NCBI GenBank assembly: GCA_003165465.1
Contig: PLUM01000103.1
Location: forward strand, 19,763-67,157
Length of the DNA stretch: 47,395 nt
Source of the DNA: Acidobacteriota bacterium
GTDB lineage: Bacteria; Acidobacteriota; Terriglobia; Acidiferrales; UBA7541
Direction of reading: 5' to 3'
Every line of letters starts with the position of its first letter. Within the stretch, counting starts at the first letter, position 1. This document shows positions 18,203 to 26,982 of this stretch, piece after piece. The position numbers were made by a program, and so were the translations under genes. The notes beneath the pieces are model-generated. The model saw nothing but the letters and a program-made list of their open reading frames with translations, did no database searches and was not told the origin of the DNA.

Positions 18203-19780
18203 TCAGGAGGCCCGCTTCGGCTGCTCGACGAGTTCTACCAGGACTTTTTGGTTGTTCCACGCAGTCACCAGGAAAAAATTCACGTGAGTACCATTCGCTC
18301 CTGCGCGCGTCACGGGATAGATCGGTTCAACCTTGAATCGCGTGCGCAAAATTTCCGTGGCGCGGTCCACGTCCGTCACGTCAATTTCTATTTGCTGAAT
18401 TCCTTCGCCAAATTTTTCGAGAAAACGCGCGATCGCGCCATTTCCGCCCGGCGCTTTTGTCGTGAGGATGTCCAGGTGCACGTGCCTCATTCCGCTTTTT
18501 GCAAATTCGAGCTCGAATTCCACCACATCCTGATCGGCAGGCGCATCGGCGAGGGGCGGAGACCCGTTGGCAGTGCGAATTTTCTCAAAGGTCTCGGGCA
18601 GAACGGCTACCCCCACTGTAATTTTTGGCCAGAAACCTTTTTCACCGTCGGGACGCAAGTATTGATCCTGGAGGATGAGGGCTCGGAAATCGTGATCTTT
18701 GCTCCACTCGTCGAGCCAATTCAACGTGCGTGTTCTTCCATGGCTGTGGAGATCCCGCGCTACTTGAGCGCGCTGTTCGGGATCTTGATCTGCAAGGCGG
18801 TGGAAGTCTTTTGCAGTTGGCGGGGGAATGGATCTGAGCCGGCCTTTTTTCTGAGATAGTTGCACCGTAGGGGCCCGCGGCTTCGCCCGAAAGACCGAGA
18901 TGAGAATGGCAAGGACGATGATGCCGGCCACAATCGCGAGAGAGAGTCCCGTGGAAATATGCACCCATGGGTTGGCGAGCATTTTTCCTCCGATAAACAT
19001 GATTGTGATCGCGAGGCCTTCATCCAAGTACTGAAAGTGTTGCAGGATTCCGGCCAGCAGGAAATAGAGCGCGCGCAGGCCAAGAATCGCGCAGACGTTG
19101 GAACTGTAGACGAGAAAGGGATCGCGCGTCACGCCAAACACGGCGGCGACCGAATCCACGGCCAGGACCATATCGGTCGTTTCGAGCACGATCACGACCA
19201 GAAAAAATTGCGTGAACAGCCATCGCCCGCCTTCCCGCACAAACAAATCCTGCGTGGCCTCGGCCTGTGACATGGGCAGAAACTTTCGCGCCCAGCGCAC
19301 GGCTGGATTTGTCTCGGGATGCACGACATGGTCGGCGCCGAACAGCTTGAATCCCGAGTAGAGCAGGAACGCTCCGAGAAGATAGAGGATCCATGTGAAT
19401 CTGGCGATCAGCACGGCACCCGCGCCGATCATCGTTCCGCGCAGGACGGGCGCCCCCAGCACACCCCAGAACAACAGGCGATGCTGATAACGGGGATCGA
19501 CGCGAAAATACTGGAAGATCAGCGAAAAGACAAATATGTTGTCCAGGCTGAGAGATTTTTCGACGACATAGCCGGTGAAGAACTCAAGTCCCGGGTCGCG
19601 GCCATGCGAAAAGAAAATCCACGCGCCAAAACCAAGCGAAAGCGCAATCCATGCGGCGCTCTCAATGGCCGCCTCGCGCAATGCGATCTCATGTGCGCGG
19701 CGGTGAAATAATCCCAGATCGAGCAGAAGGAGCGCGGCGACGGCGGCATTAAAGGCGATCCAGATTGTCCATGTGCCCAT
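18203..19780 (-). CDS. TerC-family membrane protein fused to a C-terminal VOC/glyoxalase-like domain
   Basis: 525 residues. Residues 1-310 are a TerC/Alx-type multi-pass membrane domain with EKSLSLDNIFVFSLIF and VLETTDMVLAVDS, the two acidic motifs of the family, and about eight to nine hydrophobic helices. TerC/Alx proteins are linked to metal (Mn2+) export and tellurite resistance. A polar linker (about 310-385) follows. The C-terminal soluble part (about 385-520) carries HVHLDILTTKAPGGNGAIA and a beta-alpha-beta unit (IQQIEIDVTDVDRATEILRTRF), resembling VOC superfamily proteins. TerC proteins usually end after about 320 residues, so the extension is unusual. One uninterrupted frame covers both parts. 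The role of the soluble domain is unknown; metal binding or sensing is speculation. Confidence 0.82.
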   Translation of the reverse strand: MGTWTIWIAFNAAVAALLLLDLGLFHRRAHEIALREAAIESAAWIALSLGFGAWIFFSHGRDPGLEFFTGYVVEKSLSLDNIFVFSLIFQYFRVDPRYQHRLLFWGVLGAPVLRGTMIGAGAVLIARFTWILYLLGAFLLYSGFKLFGADHVVHPETNPAVRWARKFLPMSQAEATQDLFVREGGRWLFTQFFLVVIVLETTDMVLAVDSVAAVFGVTRDPFLVYSSNVCAILGLRALYFLLAGILQHFQYLDEGLAITIMFIGGKMLANPWVHISTGLSLAIVAGIIVLAILISVFRAKPRAPTVQLSQKKGRLRSIPPPTAKDFHRLADQDPEQRAQVARDLHSHGRTRTLNWLDEWSKDHDFRALILQDQYLRPDGEKGFWPKITVGVAVLPETFEKIRTANGSPPLADAPADQDVVEFELEFAKSGMRHVHLDILTTKAPGGNGAIARFLEKFGEGIQQIEIDVTDVDRATEILRTRFKVEPIYPVTRAGANGTHVNFFLVTAWNNQKVLVELVEQPKRAS

Positions 19781-19824
19781 CTAGGCCGCACTCTCTTCCA
19801 TGCTGGTCACCGCGGAAGAAATCC

Positions 19825-20736
19825 TCAGTTTGCGGAATTTTGCGATTCGGTCGCCGGTCTCGTGGCGTTGAGGTTGGAGAGTTCGACGCGGGTCGTTTCG
19901 CCCCGCCGCACGGTTACCGGAATATCCCAATGCAGGCGCACGTCGCCGGCAAGCGCTTCTCCCCCGAGCATGGAAATCCAATAATTCCCCGCAGCGACGC
20001 TCGCGAAGGAGCCGTTCCCGTCGAGGTCCGTATCGGCCCGCGCGGCCAGGTAACGCTCTTGGGCCATTTGAAACGCGCGGCTGTCCAGGAGTTGGTCTTG
20101 TTTGGCCGCGAGCGACGCCCATTTGGGAAATGGATTGAGATCGATCATTTCAATGTCCATCCCTTTTACGCTGTCCGGCGCGGCGACGATGAATTTACGA
20201 ACGGCCTCCTCATACTGGTCCTTCTGCGCCTTGTATTTGTCGGGCTTGGTCGTGCGTTCCTTTTCCTTGTATTTCGGTTCGGGAAAGCCGGCGCCTCGAT
20301 AGGCGGCATTGTGCGCCATGTAGGCCTTGAAAAATTCAGGGACGTTCAGTATTTCCTCGGGAGTGAGGCCCTTCGTGAAATCGCCGCCGGCCAGCCGCAC
20401 GGAATGATGTTTCTTCATCCACGCTTTTAACTCGGCGGATACGTCGAGCCGGTCAATGAACTTGTCGAGATCGGGGGCTGGAGCCATCTGCAAGGCTTCG
20501 GCGCGAATGTTTTCCATGCTTTTGCGCAGAAGATAAAACGTCAATTGGCGCACGGGTTCGGGACGTCCTCCGGTGGGCGCAACAAGAGCGGTGAATTCGA
20601 CATGCCCGGTGGATTGCGCGGATTGCACAGATTGAGCGGCGAGAGGCGCGGACTGTGCGATCGTCAACGCGACCAGGAGCGATCCAATGAACAGAGCCAT
20701 TGCGCGAAGGTACGATTGTGTCTTCATTCTTCTCAT
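19825..20736 (-). CDS. Secreted protein of unknown function with a carboxypeptidase-regulatory-like end
   Basis: 303 residues that I do not recognise as a named family. A signal peptide (about 1-34, MALFIGSLLVALTIAQSAPLAAQ) is followed by a mostly helical, Lys-rich middle (about 50-215, including KYKEKERTTKPDKYKAQKDQ). A beta-rich C-terminal part contains TDLDGNGSFASVAAGNYWIS, typical of carboxypeptidase regulatory-like/Ig-like domains common in Acidobacteriota. A second in-frame ATG nine bases downstream (20727) is an alternative start. It is followed on the same strand by the TerC-fusion gene, 44 bases away, so the two may be cotranscribed. A REP pair separates it from the upstream TonB-type gene. 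Confidence 0.7.
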   Translation of the reverse strand: MRRMKTQSYLRAMALFIGSLLVALTIAQSAPLAAQSVQSAQSTGHVEFTALVAPTGGRPEPVRQLTFYLLRKSMENIRAEALQMAPAPDLDKFIDRLDVSAELKAWMKKHHSVRLAGGDFTKGLTPEEILNVPEFFKAYMAHNAAYRGAGFPEPKYKEKERTTKPDKYKAQKDQYEEAVRKFIVAAPDSVKGMDIEMIDLNPFPKWASLAAKQDQLLDSRAFQMAQERYLAARADTDLDGNGSFASVAAGNYWISMLGGEALAGDVRLHWDIPVTVRRGETTRVELSNLNATRPATESQNSAN

Positions 20737-20829
20737 GGCGAAGTGTACCGCGTCGCGAAGCCGTTGGAAACGATTCCGCGAGGCTGTGTTTCCGCGCCGC
20801 GCGTGCGGAAACTCGGGAGGGCAATCGAA

Positions 20830-20900
20830 GTAGCGCGGGCTTCAGCCTGCGGGGTTTGGAGTGAGCAAATTCAGACCCCGCAGGCTGAAGCCCGCGCTAC
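20830..20900. repeat. REP-like inverted pair
   Basis: GTAG head, CGCGGGCTTCAGCCTGCG stem, about 30-base centre, then the inverse with CTAC. Same type as the pair embedded at 3576-3647. It lies between the TonB-type gene stop (20917) and the unknown secreted protein. Confidence 0.88.
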
Positions 20901-20916
20901 AAACTCCAATAAAATC

Positions 20917-22122
20917 TTAAAGCAATCGGAAAGTAACTTCGATGGGGACGATCACGGGAACCGGTTTTCCGCCAGGCCCGTTGGCGGGCTTGAAGCGCCA
21001 CTGCTTCACGGCTTCCACGGCCTTTTCTTCCAGCCCAAGTCCGGGGCCTTTCACAACTTGAATCTCCGTGGCGCGTCCATCCGCGGTAATGATCGCTTGC
21101 AGAACAACCGTGCCCTGATACTTTGCCTTGCGGGCTTCTTCCGAATATTTCGGGTCGGGGCAATAGACGCAAACAGGGTAACCGACGCCGCCGGTTCCCG
21201 GATGATACGCTCCGCCGCCCGTTCCGCCGCCGGAACCTGGGCCGAGGCCGCCGCCCTCGCCGCTGCCAATGCCCGTGCCCGTGCCGCTTCCGATGCCGCT
21301 CCCGCCGCCGGGTCCGCCTGAATTGTTCATCAGCTTGGCCAGCGGATCGCCGTAGTTGTCCATATTCGGACTGGGCATTTTCAGGTCCGGCGGGCCGAGC
21401 AACGTCGCATCAATCTTGGAGTCGGGCTTGGTGTGCACCATCGGCGGAGCGATCTGATTCAGGCTAAACTTTGGAGCCTTGCCCTTTGTTGCGGGCGTGG
21501 GGTTGCGCTCGCCGCCTCCACCGCCGCCTCCCGCCTTGGTCTTGCCCGGTGGCAGCTTCATGGCATAGTCCGAAAGATCAATCGGCGTCACCAGCATGCG
21601 ATTGACGGGGTTCGCCGTCGCTTTTGAAACCACGTTATACAGCAGGGGCGAGAGAATCAGCAGCGTGATGGCGATATGCACACCAAGCGCGATGGCTTGC
21701 GAAGGCCCGAAGGCCTTGTCCTTGCTCCAGATGTCTTTTACGCGGACCGGCTGGCTCGTTACCTTCAGTGGTGGCAGCTTGGGCGGTGAAATCAGGTCGC
21801 GAAGATTCTGCCAAAGAATTTTGTGGCCTGGTTGCCAGTCCACCGTCATGCGCGAGGAGACGGCCTTTGGTGTTGGCTTGAACCACTCCTTGAAATTTTC
21901 GCCGATCCCGCCGCCGTATTCTTCGACCGTGAACACATCGCCCTTTACGTTCTTGGCGACGTTCACGGGACGTTCCATGAGGAAGTCCCTGAGATTGGAG
22001 AGGAATCCGCGGGACAGCGGTTTCTGGGAGCCGCCGAGGCGCGGCGCACTTGTCCCCGTAGGCAAGTTCACCTTGGGAGATGGTGTGTTAGGAGCGCTCC
22101 ACTTTGGCGCCAGCGTGCTCAA
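20917..22122 (-). CDS. TonB-family protein with long cytoplasmic N terminus
   Basis: 401 residues starting at TTG (22122). An upstream in-frame TAA leaves no ATG, and TGAGG lies about 11 bases before the TTG. A polar N-terminal region of about 140 residues precedes a single membrane helix (about 142-163). A Gly/Pro-rich linker (about 190-315, with GGGGGGG and GSG repeats) leads to a TonB C-terminal domain (about 320-401: YSEEARKAKYQGTVVLQAII, then AVEAVKQWRFKPA). A CVYC pair sits just before that domain. TonB passes proton-motive-force energy to outer-membrane receptors; no ExbB/ExbD is in this window. The unusually long N-terminal tail suggests extra cytoplasmic contacts. Confidence 0.87.
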   Translation of the reverse strand: MSTLAPKWSAPNTPSPKVNLPTGTSAPRLGGSQKPLSRGFLSNLRDFLMERPVNVAKNVKGDVFTVEEYGGGIGENFKEWFKPTPKAVSSRMTVDWQPGHKILWQNLRDLISPPKLPPLKVTSQPVRVKDIWSKDKAFGPSQAIALGVHIAITLLILSPLLYNVVSKATANPVNRMLVTPIDLSDYAMKLPPGKTKAGGGGGGGERNPTPATKGKAPKFSLNQIAPPMVHTKPDSKIDATLLGPPDLKMPSPNMDNYGDPLAKLMNNSGGPGGGSGIGSGTGTGIGSGEGGGLGPGSGGGTGGGAYHPGTGGVGYPVCVYCPDPKYSEEARKAKYQGTVVLQAIITADGRATEIQVVKGPGLGLEEKAVEAVKQWRFKPANGPGGKPVPVIVPIEVTFRLL

Positions 22123-22426
22123 CGATACGTTTGCCTCACTATGTCCTTAAAATTCTAAAACAATCTCTACGTTCTAGGATTCTCGTGCAGCGCGAATGGA
22201 TGCCCGGCGGTGCACACGGCTGACACGCCGCTGAATCCATTGTAACATTGGGATGTTATCACGACGAAGATCGTTTCCAGACTTGTGGTACAAGTATGGC
22301 GGTACAGGTGAAAACTGTCCCTGCCATGCCTTACCGATATTTCGGCTGGCTGCGCGTATATTCAGCCCCGCGGGGATGACGCGTTCAGCGTAACGTAAAA
22401 GGACAGTCCGCACTCGAAGCTAACTT
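22123..22426. promoter_or_regulatory. Divergent upstream region of the tonB-type gene and ileS
   Basis: 304 gene-free bases between divergent starts. It contains an inverted repeat TAACAT-TGGG-ATGTTA at 22243-22258, a possible operator. I found no convincing sigma-70 promoter and no T-box specifier/antiterminator features ahead of ileS. No REP element is present, unlike most gaps of this size here. Confidence 0.35.
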
Positions 22427-25303
22427 ATGCCCAAAATTGTTGATCTGAAAAGCACATTGAACCTGCCGCGCACCGACTTTCCGATGAAGGCCGGCCTGCC
22501 GCTGAACGAGCCCAAGCAGCTTGCGGAGTGGGAAGAAAAGAAACTCTACCATCGCATCCAGCAGGCGCGCGCCGGAGCCCCTTCGTACGTGTTGCATGAT
22601 GGGCCGCCGTATCCGACCGGTACGATCCATCTTGGCACCGCGCTGAATAAAATCCTGAAAGACATGGTCGTGAAGTCGAAAACCATGGCGGGCTTTCGCG
22701 CGCCGTACGTTCCCGGATGGGATTGCCACGGGCTGCCGATTGAAACGCAGGTGGAAAAAGAATTGGGCGGAAAGAAGGGAAGCGTCCCGCCCGGAGAATT
22801 CCGGCGCATGTGCCGCGAATTCGCTTCGCGCTATGTGGATCAGCATCGGCGGGATTTCAAGCGCCTCGGCGTGCTGGGCCAGTGGGAAGACCCGTACCTG
22901 ACGATGAGTCCGCAGTACGAGTCCACCATCGCAGATGCCTTCATTACGTTTCTCGAAAAAGGTTACGTCTATCGCGGATTAAAGCCCGTGTACTGGTGCA
23001 TCGTCGATTGCACGGCGCTGGCCGAAGCCGAAGTCGAGTACGAGGATCACACCAGCCCGTCGATCTGGGTGAAATTTGCGGTCGAGCCGGGCGCGGCGGC
23101 CAAGAAGTTGGGTTCGAGCGTGAGCGGTGTCATCTGGACAACCACTCCCTGGACCCTGCCTCACAATCGCGCGCTCGCCTTTCATCCCGACTACGATTAT
23201 GTCGTGGCCGAAACCTCCGCCGGCGCGCTGCTGCTGGCGGCGGATTTGGTTGGCCCTGCGCTCGACGCTCTGAAGCTCGAAGCGCTGAGCGTGCGCGGTC
23301 CATGGAAAGGGAAGGACCTCGCCGATCTGAAATTCCGCCATCCGTTTCTGGATTTGACCGTGCCCGCGGTTCTGGCCGATTACGTTACGCTTGATCAGGG
23401 CACCGGCATCGTGCACACCGCGCCGGGCCACGGCGTCGATGACTTTAAGACCGGCCAGAAATACGGCATCGAAGCGTACGCGCCGATTGACGGCCAAGGC
23501 CGCTACCTGGAAGGGCTTCCGGAATACAAAGGGAAAACGGTTTTTGAGGCGAATCCCATCGTGGTCACGCTCCTGCGCGATCGCGGCGCGCTGCTTGGCG
23601 AACAAAAAATTCAGCACAGCTACCCGCACTGCTGGCGCTGCCATAAACCGGTTATTTTCCGCGCCACCGAACAATGGTTCATCGATCTGGATGGAGCAGG
23701 GAGCGATGGCGCCGCCGTGCGTACGCGCGCGCTCGCCGAAATCGCCAAGGTGAAGTGGACGCCAGAGTGGGGCGCGGAACGCATTCACTCGATGATCGCC
23801 GAGCGCCCGGACTGGTGCGTTTCGCGGCAGCGATTCTGGGGTGTGCCGCTGGCGATCCTCTATTGCACCGCGTGCAACAAACAGTTTGACGATTACGCGG
23901 CGCTGCACGCGCTTGTCAAGAAATGGTTCACCGTCGAGGGCGCGGACGCCTGGTTCACGCATTCGGCCGAGGAACTCCTGCCCGCGGGCATAAAATGTTC
24001 GTGCGGCGCGTCCAGCTGGCGCAAGGAAACCGACATTCTGGATGTGTGGTTCGATTCGGGATCATCGCATCTGGCGGTGCTCGATCGCCTCGATGCGGAT
24101 GGCCAAAAACTACCCTGGCCCGCGGACATGTATCTCGAAGGGCCGGACCAGTATCGCGGATGGTTCCACAGCTCGCTGCTCGTGGGCGTCGCCGTGCGCA
24201 ACGGCGCTCCCTACCGGCACGTGGTCACGCACGGATGGACGCTCGACGCCAAGGGCCAGCCAATGTCGAAGTCGCTCGGCAACGTCGTGCTGCCCACCGA
24301 AGTGTGCGAGAAGTGGGGCGCGGATTTGCTGCGACTGTGGGTCGCGTCGCAGGATTACACGGCGGACGTCCGCATGTCGGACAACGTGATGACGCAGTTG
24401 TCCGAAGCCTACCGCAAGCTGCGCAACACGTTTCGCTTCGCCCTCGGCAATCTCGCCGACTTCGATCCCGCGCGCGATTCCGTGCCCGACGCCGAAATGG
24501 AGGAACTCGACCGCTGGATGCTCTCGCGCACCGCGGAACTCGTCGCGCAATGCCGCAAGTGGTACGAGGGTTTTGAATTCCACCGCGTCTTCCATGCGCT
24601 GCACGATTTTGCCGTGGTGGACCTCAGCGCGTTTTATTTCGATGTGCTGAAGGACCGCCTCTACACGTTCGCTCCGCGAAACCGCGCGCGCCGCTCGGCG
24701 CAAACCGCCGTGTATCGCATAGCGAAAGCGTTGCTGAGCCTGGCGACGCCCATCGTCGTTTTCACGGCCGAGGAAATCTGGAAACATTTTCCGCGCGAGG
24801 CCGGAGATCTCGAGAGCGCGCACCTCGCCCTGTTCCCGGAACCCGCGGCCTTCGGCGCTCCACTTGACGCCGCGAAGGCGGCGAACTGGGAGAAGCTGCT
24901 ACAGGTCCGGACGGAAGTGCTGCGTACACTCGAAGCCGCGCGCACCGCGAAAAGCATCTCGGGCGCGCTCGAAGCCAAAGTTGTTCTGAGCGCCGCGCCG
25001 GATTTGGCGCCCTTGCTGGAACAATACAAGAGCTGGCTGCCCGGCCTCTTCATTGTTTCTCAGGTGGAGATCAGCGCGGCGGCTGCCGATGCGGCGCAGA
25101 AATCCGAATTGCTTCCGGGATTGAGCGTGGAGGTTCGCCGCGCCGACGGCACGAAATGCGCCCGCTGCTGGAACTATTCCACGCACGTCGGCGAAAGCTC
25201 CGATTATCCGACCGTATGCGAGCGCTGCCTGAAGGCGCTTAACGAAATAGAAGAAATGCAAGCGGCTTCGGGCCATGCGGAAGGACAAGGGGCCGCGTCC
25301 TGA
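22427..25303 (+). CDS. ileS: Isoleucyl-tRNA synthetase
   Basis: 958 residues, the usual bacterial length. Class-I signatures are [16 protein letters not shown] (HLGT, 68-71, in place of HIGH) and PMSKS (612-616). The CP1 editing domain includes [16 protein letters not shown] and the [15 protein letters not shown] segment with its conserved Asp. The C-terminal zinc site is present (CARCWNY and VCERC, about 913-935). It charges tRNA-Ile with isoleucine in the cytoplasm and edits valine. The final Thr in the HIGH-type motif also occurs in other bacterial IleRS proteins, so I do not regard it as a defect. The TGA overlaps the lspA ATG by one base (TGATG), so the two are coupled. The start has only a weak ribosome-binding site. 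Confidence 0.97.
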   Translation: MPKIVDLKSTLNLPRTDFPMKAGLPLNEPKQLAEWEEKKLYHRIQQARAGAPSYVLHDGPPYPTGTIHLGTALNKILKDMVVKSKTMAGFRAPYVPGWDCHGLPIETQVEKELGGKKGSVPPGEFRRMCREFASRYVDQHRRDFKRLGVLGQWEDPYLTMSPQYESTIADAFITFLEKGYVYRGLKPVYWCIVDCTALAEAEVEYEDHTSPSIWVKFAVEPGAAAKKLGSSVSGVIWTTTPWTLPHNRALAFHPDYDYVVAETSAGALLLAADLVGPALDALKLEALSVRGPWKGKDLADLKFRHPFLDLTVPAVLADYVTLDQGTGIVHTAPGHGVDDFKTGQKYGIEAYAPIDGQGRYLEGLPEYKGKTVFEANPIVVTLLRDRGALLGEQKIQHSYPHCWRCHKPVIFRATEQWFIDLDGAGSDGAAVRTRALAEIAKVKWTPEWGAERIHSMIAERPDWCVSRQRFWGVPLAILYCTACNKQFDDYAALHALVKKWFTVEGADAWFTHSAEELLPAGIKCSCGASSWRKETDILDVWFDSGSSHLAVLDRLDADGQKLPWPADMYLEGPDQYRGWFHSSLLVGVAVRNGAPYRHVVTHGWTLDAKGQPMSKSLGNVVLPTEVCEKWGADLLRLWVASQDYTADVRMSDNVMTQLSEAYRKLRNTFRFALGNLADFDPARDSVPDAEMEELDRWMLSRTAELVAQCRKWYEGFEFHRVFHALHDFAVVDLSAFYFDVLKDRLYTFAPRNRARRSAQTAVYRIAKALLSLATPIVVFTAEEIWKHFPREAGDLESAHLALFPEPAAFGAPLDAAKAANWEKLLQVRTEVLRTLEAARTAKSISGALEAKVVLSAAPDLAPLLEQYKSWLPGLFIVSQVEISAAAADAAQKSELLPGLSVEVRRADGTKCARCWNYSTHVGESSDYPTVCERCLKALNEIEEMQAASGHAEGQGAAS

Positions 25304-25815
25304 TGCGCGGGACGCCTGGCGTGCGCTGGTTGTGGCTGTCGCTTGCCGTGCTTGCCGCGGACCGCGCCACGAAATTTGCCATCGAACGCTACACCAGCCC
25401 GTTCTTCCGCCATTCCATCGTGTCGGACATCGTGGTTCTGGTGCACAACCAGAATCCCGGCATCGCCTTCGGCATGTTTTCCGATTCGAAGTCGCCGTGG
25501 CTTGCGCCGCTTTTGGTGGCGTGTTCCGTGGCCGTGATGATTTTGCTGGCGTGGATGATCGTCGCGGGCGGCGCAGGCGGCGCGCTTGCGCAGAGCGGCC
25601 TCGCGCTGATTCTTGGTGGCGCGGCGGGCAACGCGCTCGACCGCGTGATGCACGGCAGCGTAACGGATTTCCTGCAAGTCCGCCTGGGCACGTATAGGTG
25701 GCCCGCATTCAACGCCGCCGATTCGGCGATCACGATTGGCGCGATTTTGGTGCTGATCGAGCTGCTATTCGATGGGCGGCGCCGATCCGGTTCCAGTGAG
25801 CATGAGCGTGGCTGA
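25303..25815 (+). CDS. lspA: Lipoprotein signal peptidase (signal peptidase II)
   Basis: 170 residues with four predicted membrane helices. Conserved blocks include an N-terminal helix with Asp-Arg-Ala-Thr-Lys, NQNPGIAFGMF, and the catalytic-aspartate motifs GNALDR and FNAADS. It cleaves the signal peptide of diacylglyceryl-modified prolipoproteins in the inner membrane. ileS-lspA is a common bacterial pairing, and here the stop and start codons overlap by one base. Length and motifs are complete. Confidence 0.96.
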   Translation: MRGTPGVRWLWLSLAVLAADRATKFAIERYTSPFFRHSIVSDIVVLVHNQNPGIAFGMFSDSKSPWLAPLLVACSVAVMILLAWMIVAGGAGGALAQSGLALILGGAAGNALDRVMHGSVTDFLQVRLGTYRWPAFNAADSAITIGAILVLIELLFDGRRRSGSSEHERG

Positions 25816-25823
25816 CAGAAAAA

Positions 25824-25906
25824 CCCCGCCTCTGAAGAGGCGGGCTACAGCAGGTTCGCAAGGCGGCAATTGATTGCTGTAGCCGGGTCTTCAGACCCGG
25901 GGGTTT
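25824..25906. repeat. REP-like pair with heads facing inward
   Basis: Left palindrome CCCGCCTCTGAAGAGGCGGG is followed by CTAC. The right one begins GTAG and continues CCGGGTCTTCAGACCCGG. The heads point toward each other, the reverse of the usual outward arrangement, and the two stems differ in sequence. The pair lies between lspA and the pseudouridine synthase gene. Confidence 0.75.
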
Positions 25907-25978
25907 CTTTTAATGCACCGAGCATGACCGGACAACGCCCACTGCTTTTTCAGGAATTCCAGCTAGAATGCAATCGTC

Positions 25979-26977
25979 ATGGCGGAGAATTCCACAACAC
26001 GCCAAAAATTAACGGCCGCGTCCGGAGACGCCGGGCGGCGTCTGGATTTATTTCTCGCCGAGCGCGTGCCGGAACTCAGCCGCACGCGCATTCAGGAGCT
26101 CGTCCGCGAGGGCCACGTTCACGTGGATGGTCTTATCGCCAGGGTGTCCCATCGCGTCGCGGCCGGTGAAGTCGTCGAGATCGAAGTTCTGGCGCGGCCC
26201 GCGCTGGAAGCGTTGCCCGAAGACCTGCCACTCGATCTGCTCCACGTGGACGACGATTTCGTGATCGTGAACAAGCCCGCCGGGATGGTGGTCCACGCGG
26301 GCGCGGGCCACGCGCGCGGGACGCTGGTGAACGCGCTCCTGCATCGCCTCGGAAAACTTTCCGAAGCGGGCGGCGCGCTGCGTCCGGGCATCGTGCACCG
26401 CCTGGACCGCGAAACCTCCGGCGCAATGGTCGTGGCACGGAACGACCGTGCGCACGAGCATCTCTCCGATCAATTTCGCACGCGCAATGTCCGAAAAATT
26501 TATCTGGCGCTCGTGCACGGCAAGATGCCGCGCGATTCCGGCTCGATCACGCTGCCCATTTCGCGCGATCCCCACCGTCGCACGCGCATGACCGCCCGCG
26601 CCACCAAGGGCCGCCACGCGCGCACCGACTGGCGCGTCATCGCGCGCCTGGACCGCTCGACGCTGGTCGAGGTCACGCTCCATACCGGGCGCACGCATCA
26701 GATTCGCGCGCACTTCACGGCCATCGGCCATCCGGTTGTGGGAGACCTGCTCTACGGCGCGCCACGCACGTTGCAAGTCGGCAAACGCAACCTGCCGCCA
26801 CTCGAACGGAATTTTTTGCACGCGGCCAGGATCGGCTTTTCGCATCCGTCCACCGGCGCATGGGTGGAAGTTCGCGCTCCGCTGCCGGAGGATTTGCGGG
26901 TATACTTCCGCGAGGCGGCGGCATCTTCGGGCTGTCGCGATTCCGAGATCGAGGCCGCGCTCGCGCCGTACGCCTGA
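25979..26977 (+). CDS. RluA-family 23S rRNA pseudouridine synthase (RluD-like)
   Basis: 332 residues. An N-terminal S4 RNA-binding domain (RLDLFLAERVPELSRTRIQELVREG) is followed by the catalytic domain with HRLDRETSGAMVVARN, where Asp143 is the nucleophile, and HTGRTHQIRAH near the C terminus. It converts specific uridines in RNA to pseudouridine. The S4 domain and length fit RluD/RluC rather than RluA itself, and the position next to lspA is common for RluD-type genes. The exact target site cannot be assigned. The gene ends five bases before the next start. Confidence 0.93.
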   Translation: MAENSTTRQKLTAASGDAGRRLDLFLAERVPELSRTRIQELVREGHVHVDGLIARVSHRVAAGEVVEIEVLARPALEALPEDLPLDLLHVDDDFVIVNKPAGMVVHAGAGHARGTLVNALLHRLGKLSEAGGALRPGIVHRLDRETSGAMVVARNDRAHEHLSDQFRTRNVRKIYLALVHGKMPRDSGSITLPISRDPHRRTRMTARATKGRHARTDWRVIARLDRSTLVEVTLHTGRTHQIRAHFTAIGHPVVGDLLYGAPRTLQVGKRNLPPLERNFLHAARIGFSHPSTGAWVEVRAPLPEDLRVYFREAAASSGCRDSEIEAALAPYA

Positions 26978-26982
26978 CAACC

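Noticed and set aside
22123..22426. T-box riboswitch ahead of ileS
   Set aside because: I find no T-box consensus, specifier loop or terminator/antiterminator pair in the 304 bases before ileS.
22628..22639. HLGT in place of HIGH in IleRS as a defect
   Set aside because: The same variant is known in other bacterial isoleucyl-tRNA synthetases, and all other motifs, including the zinc site, are intact.
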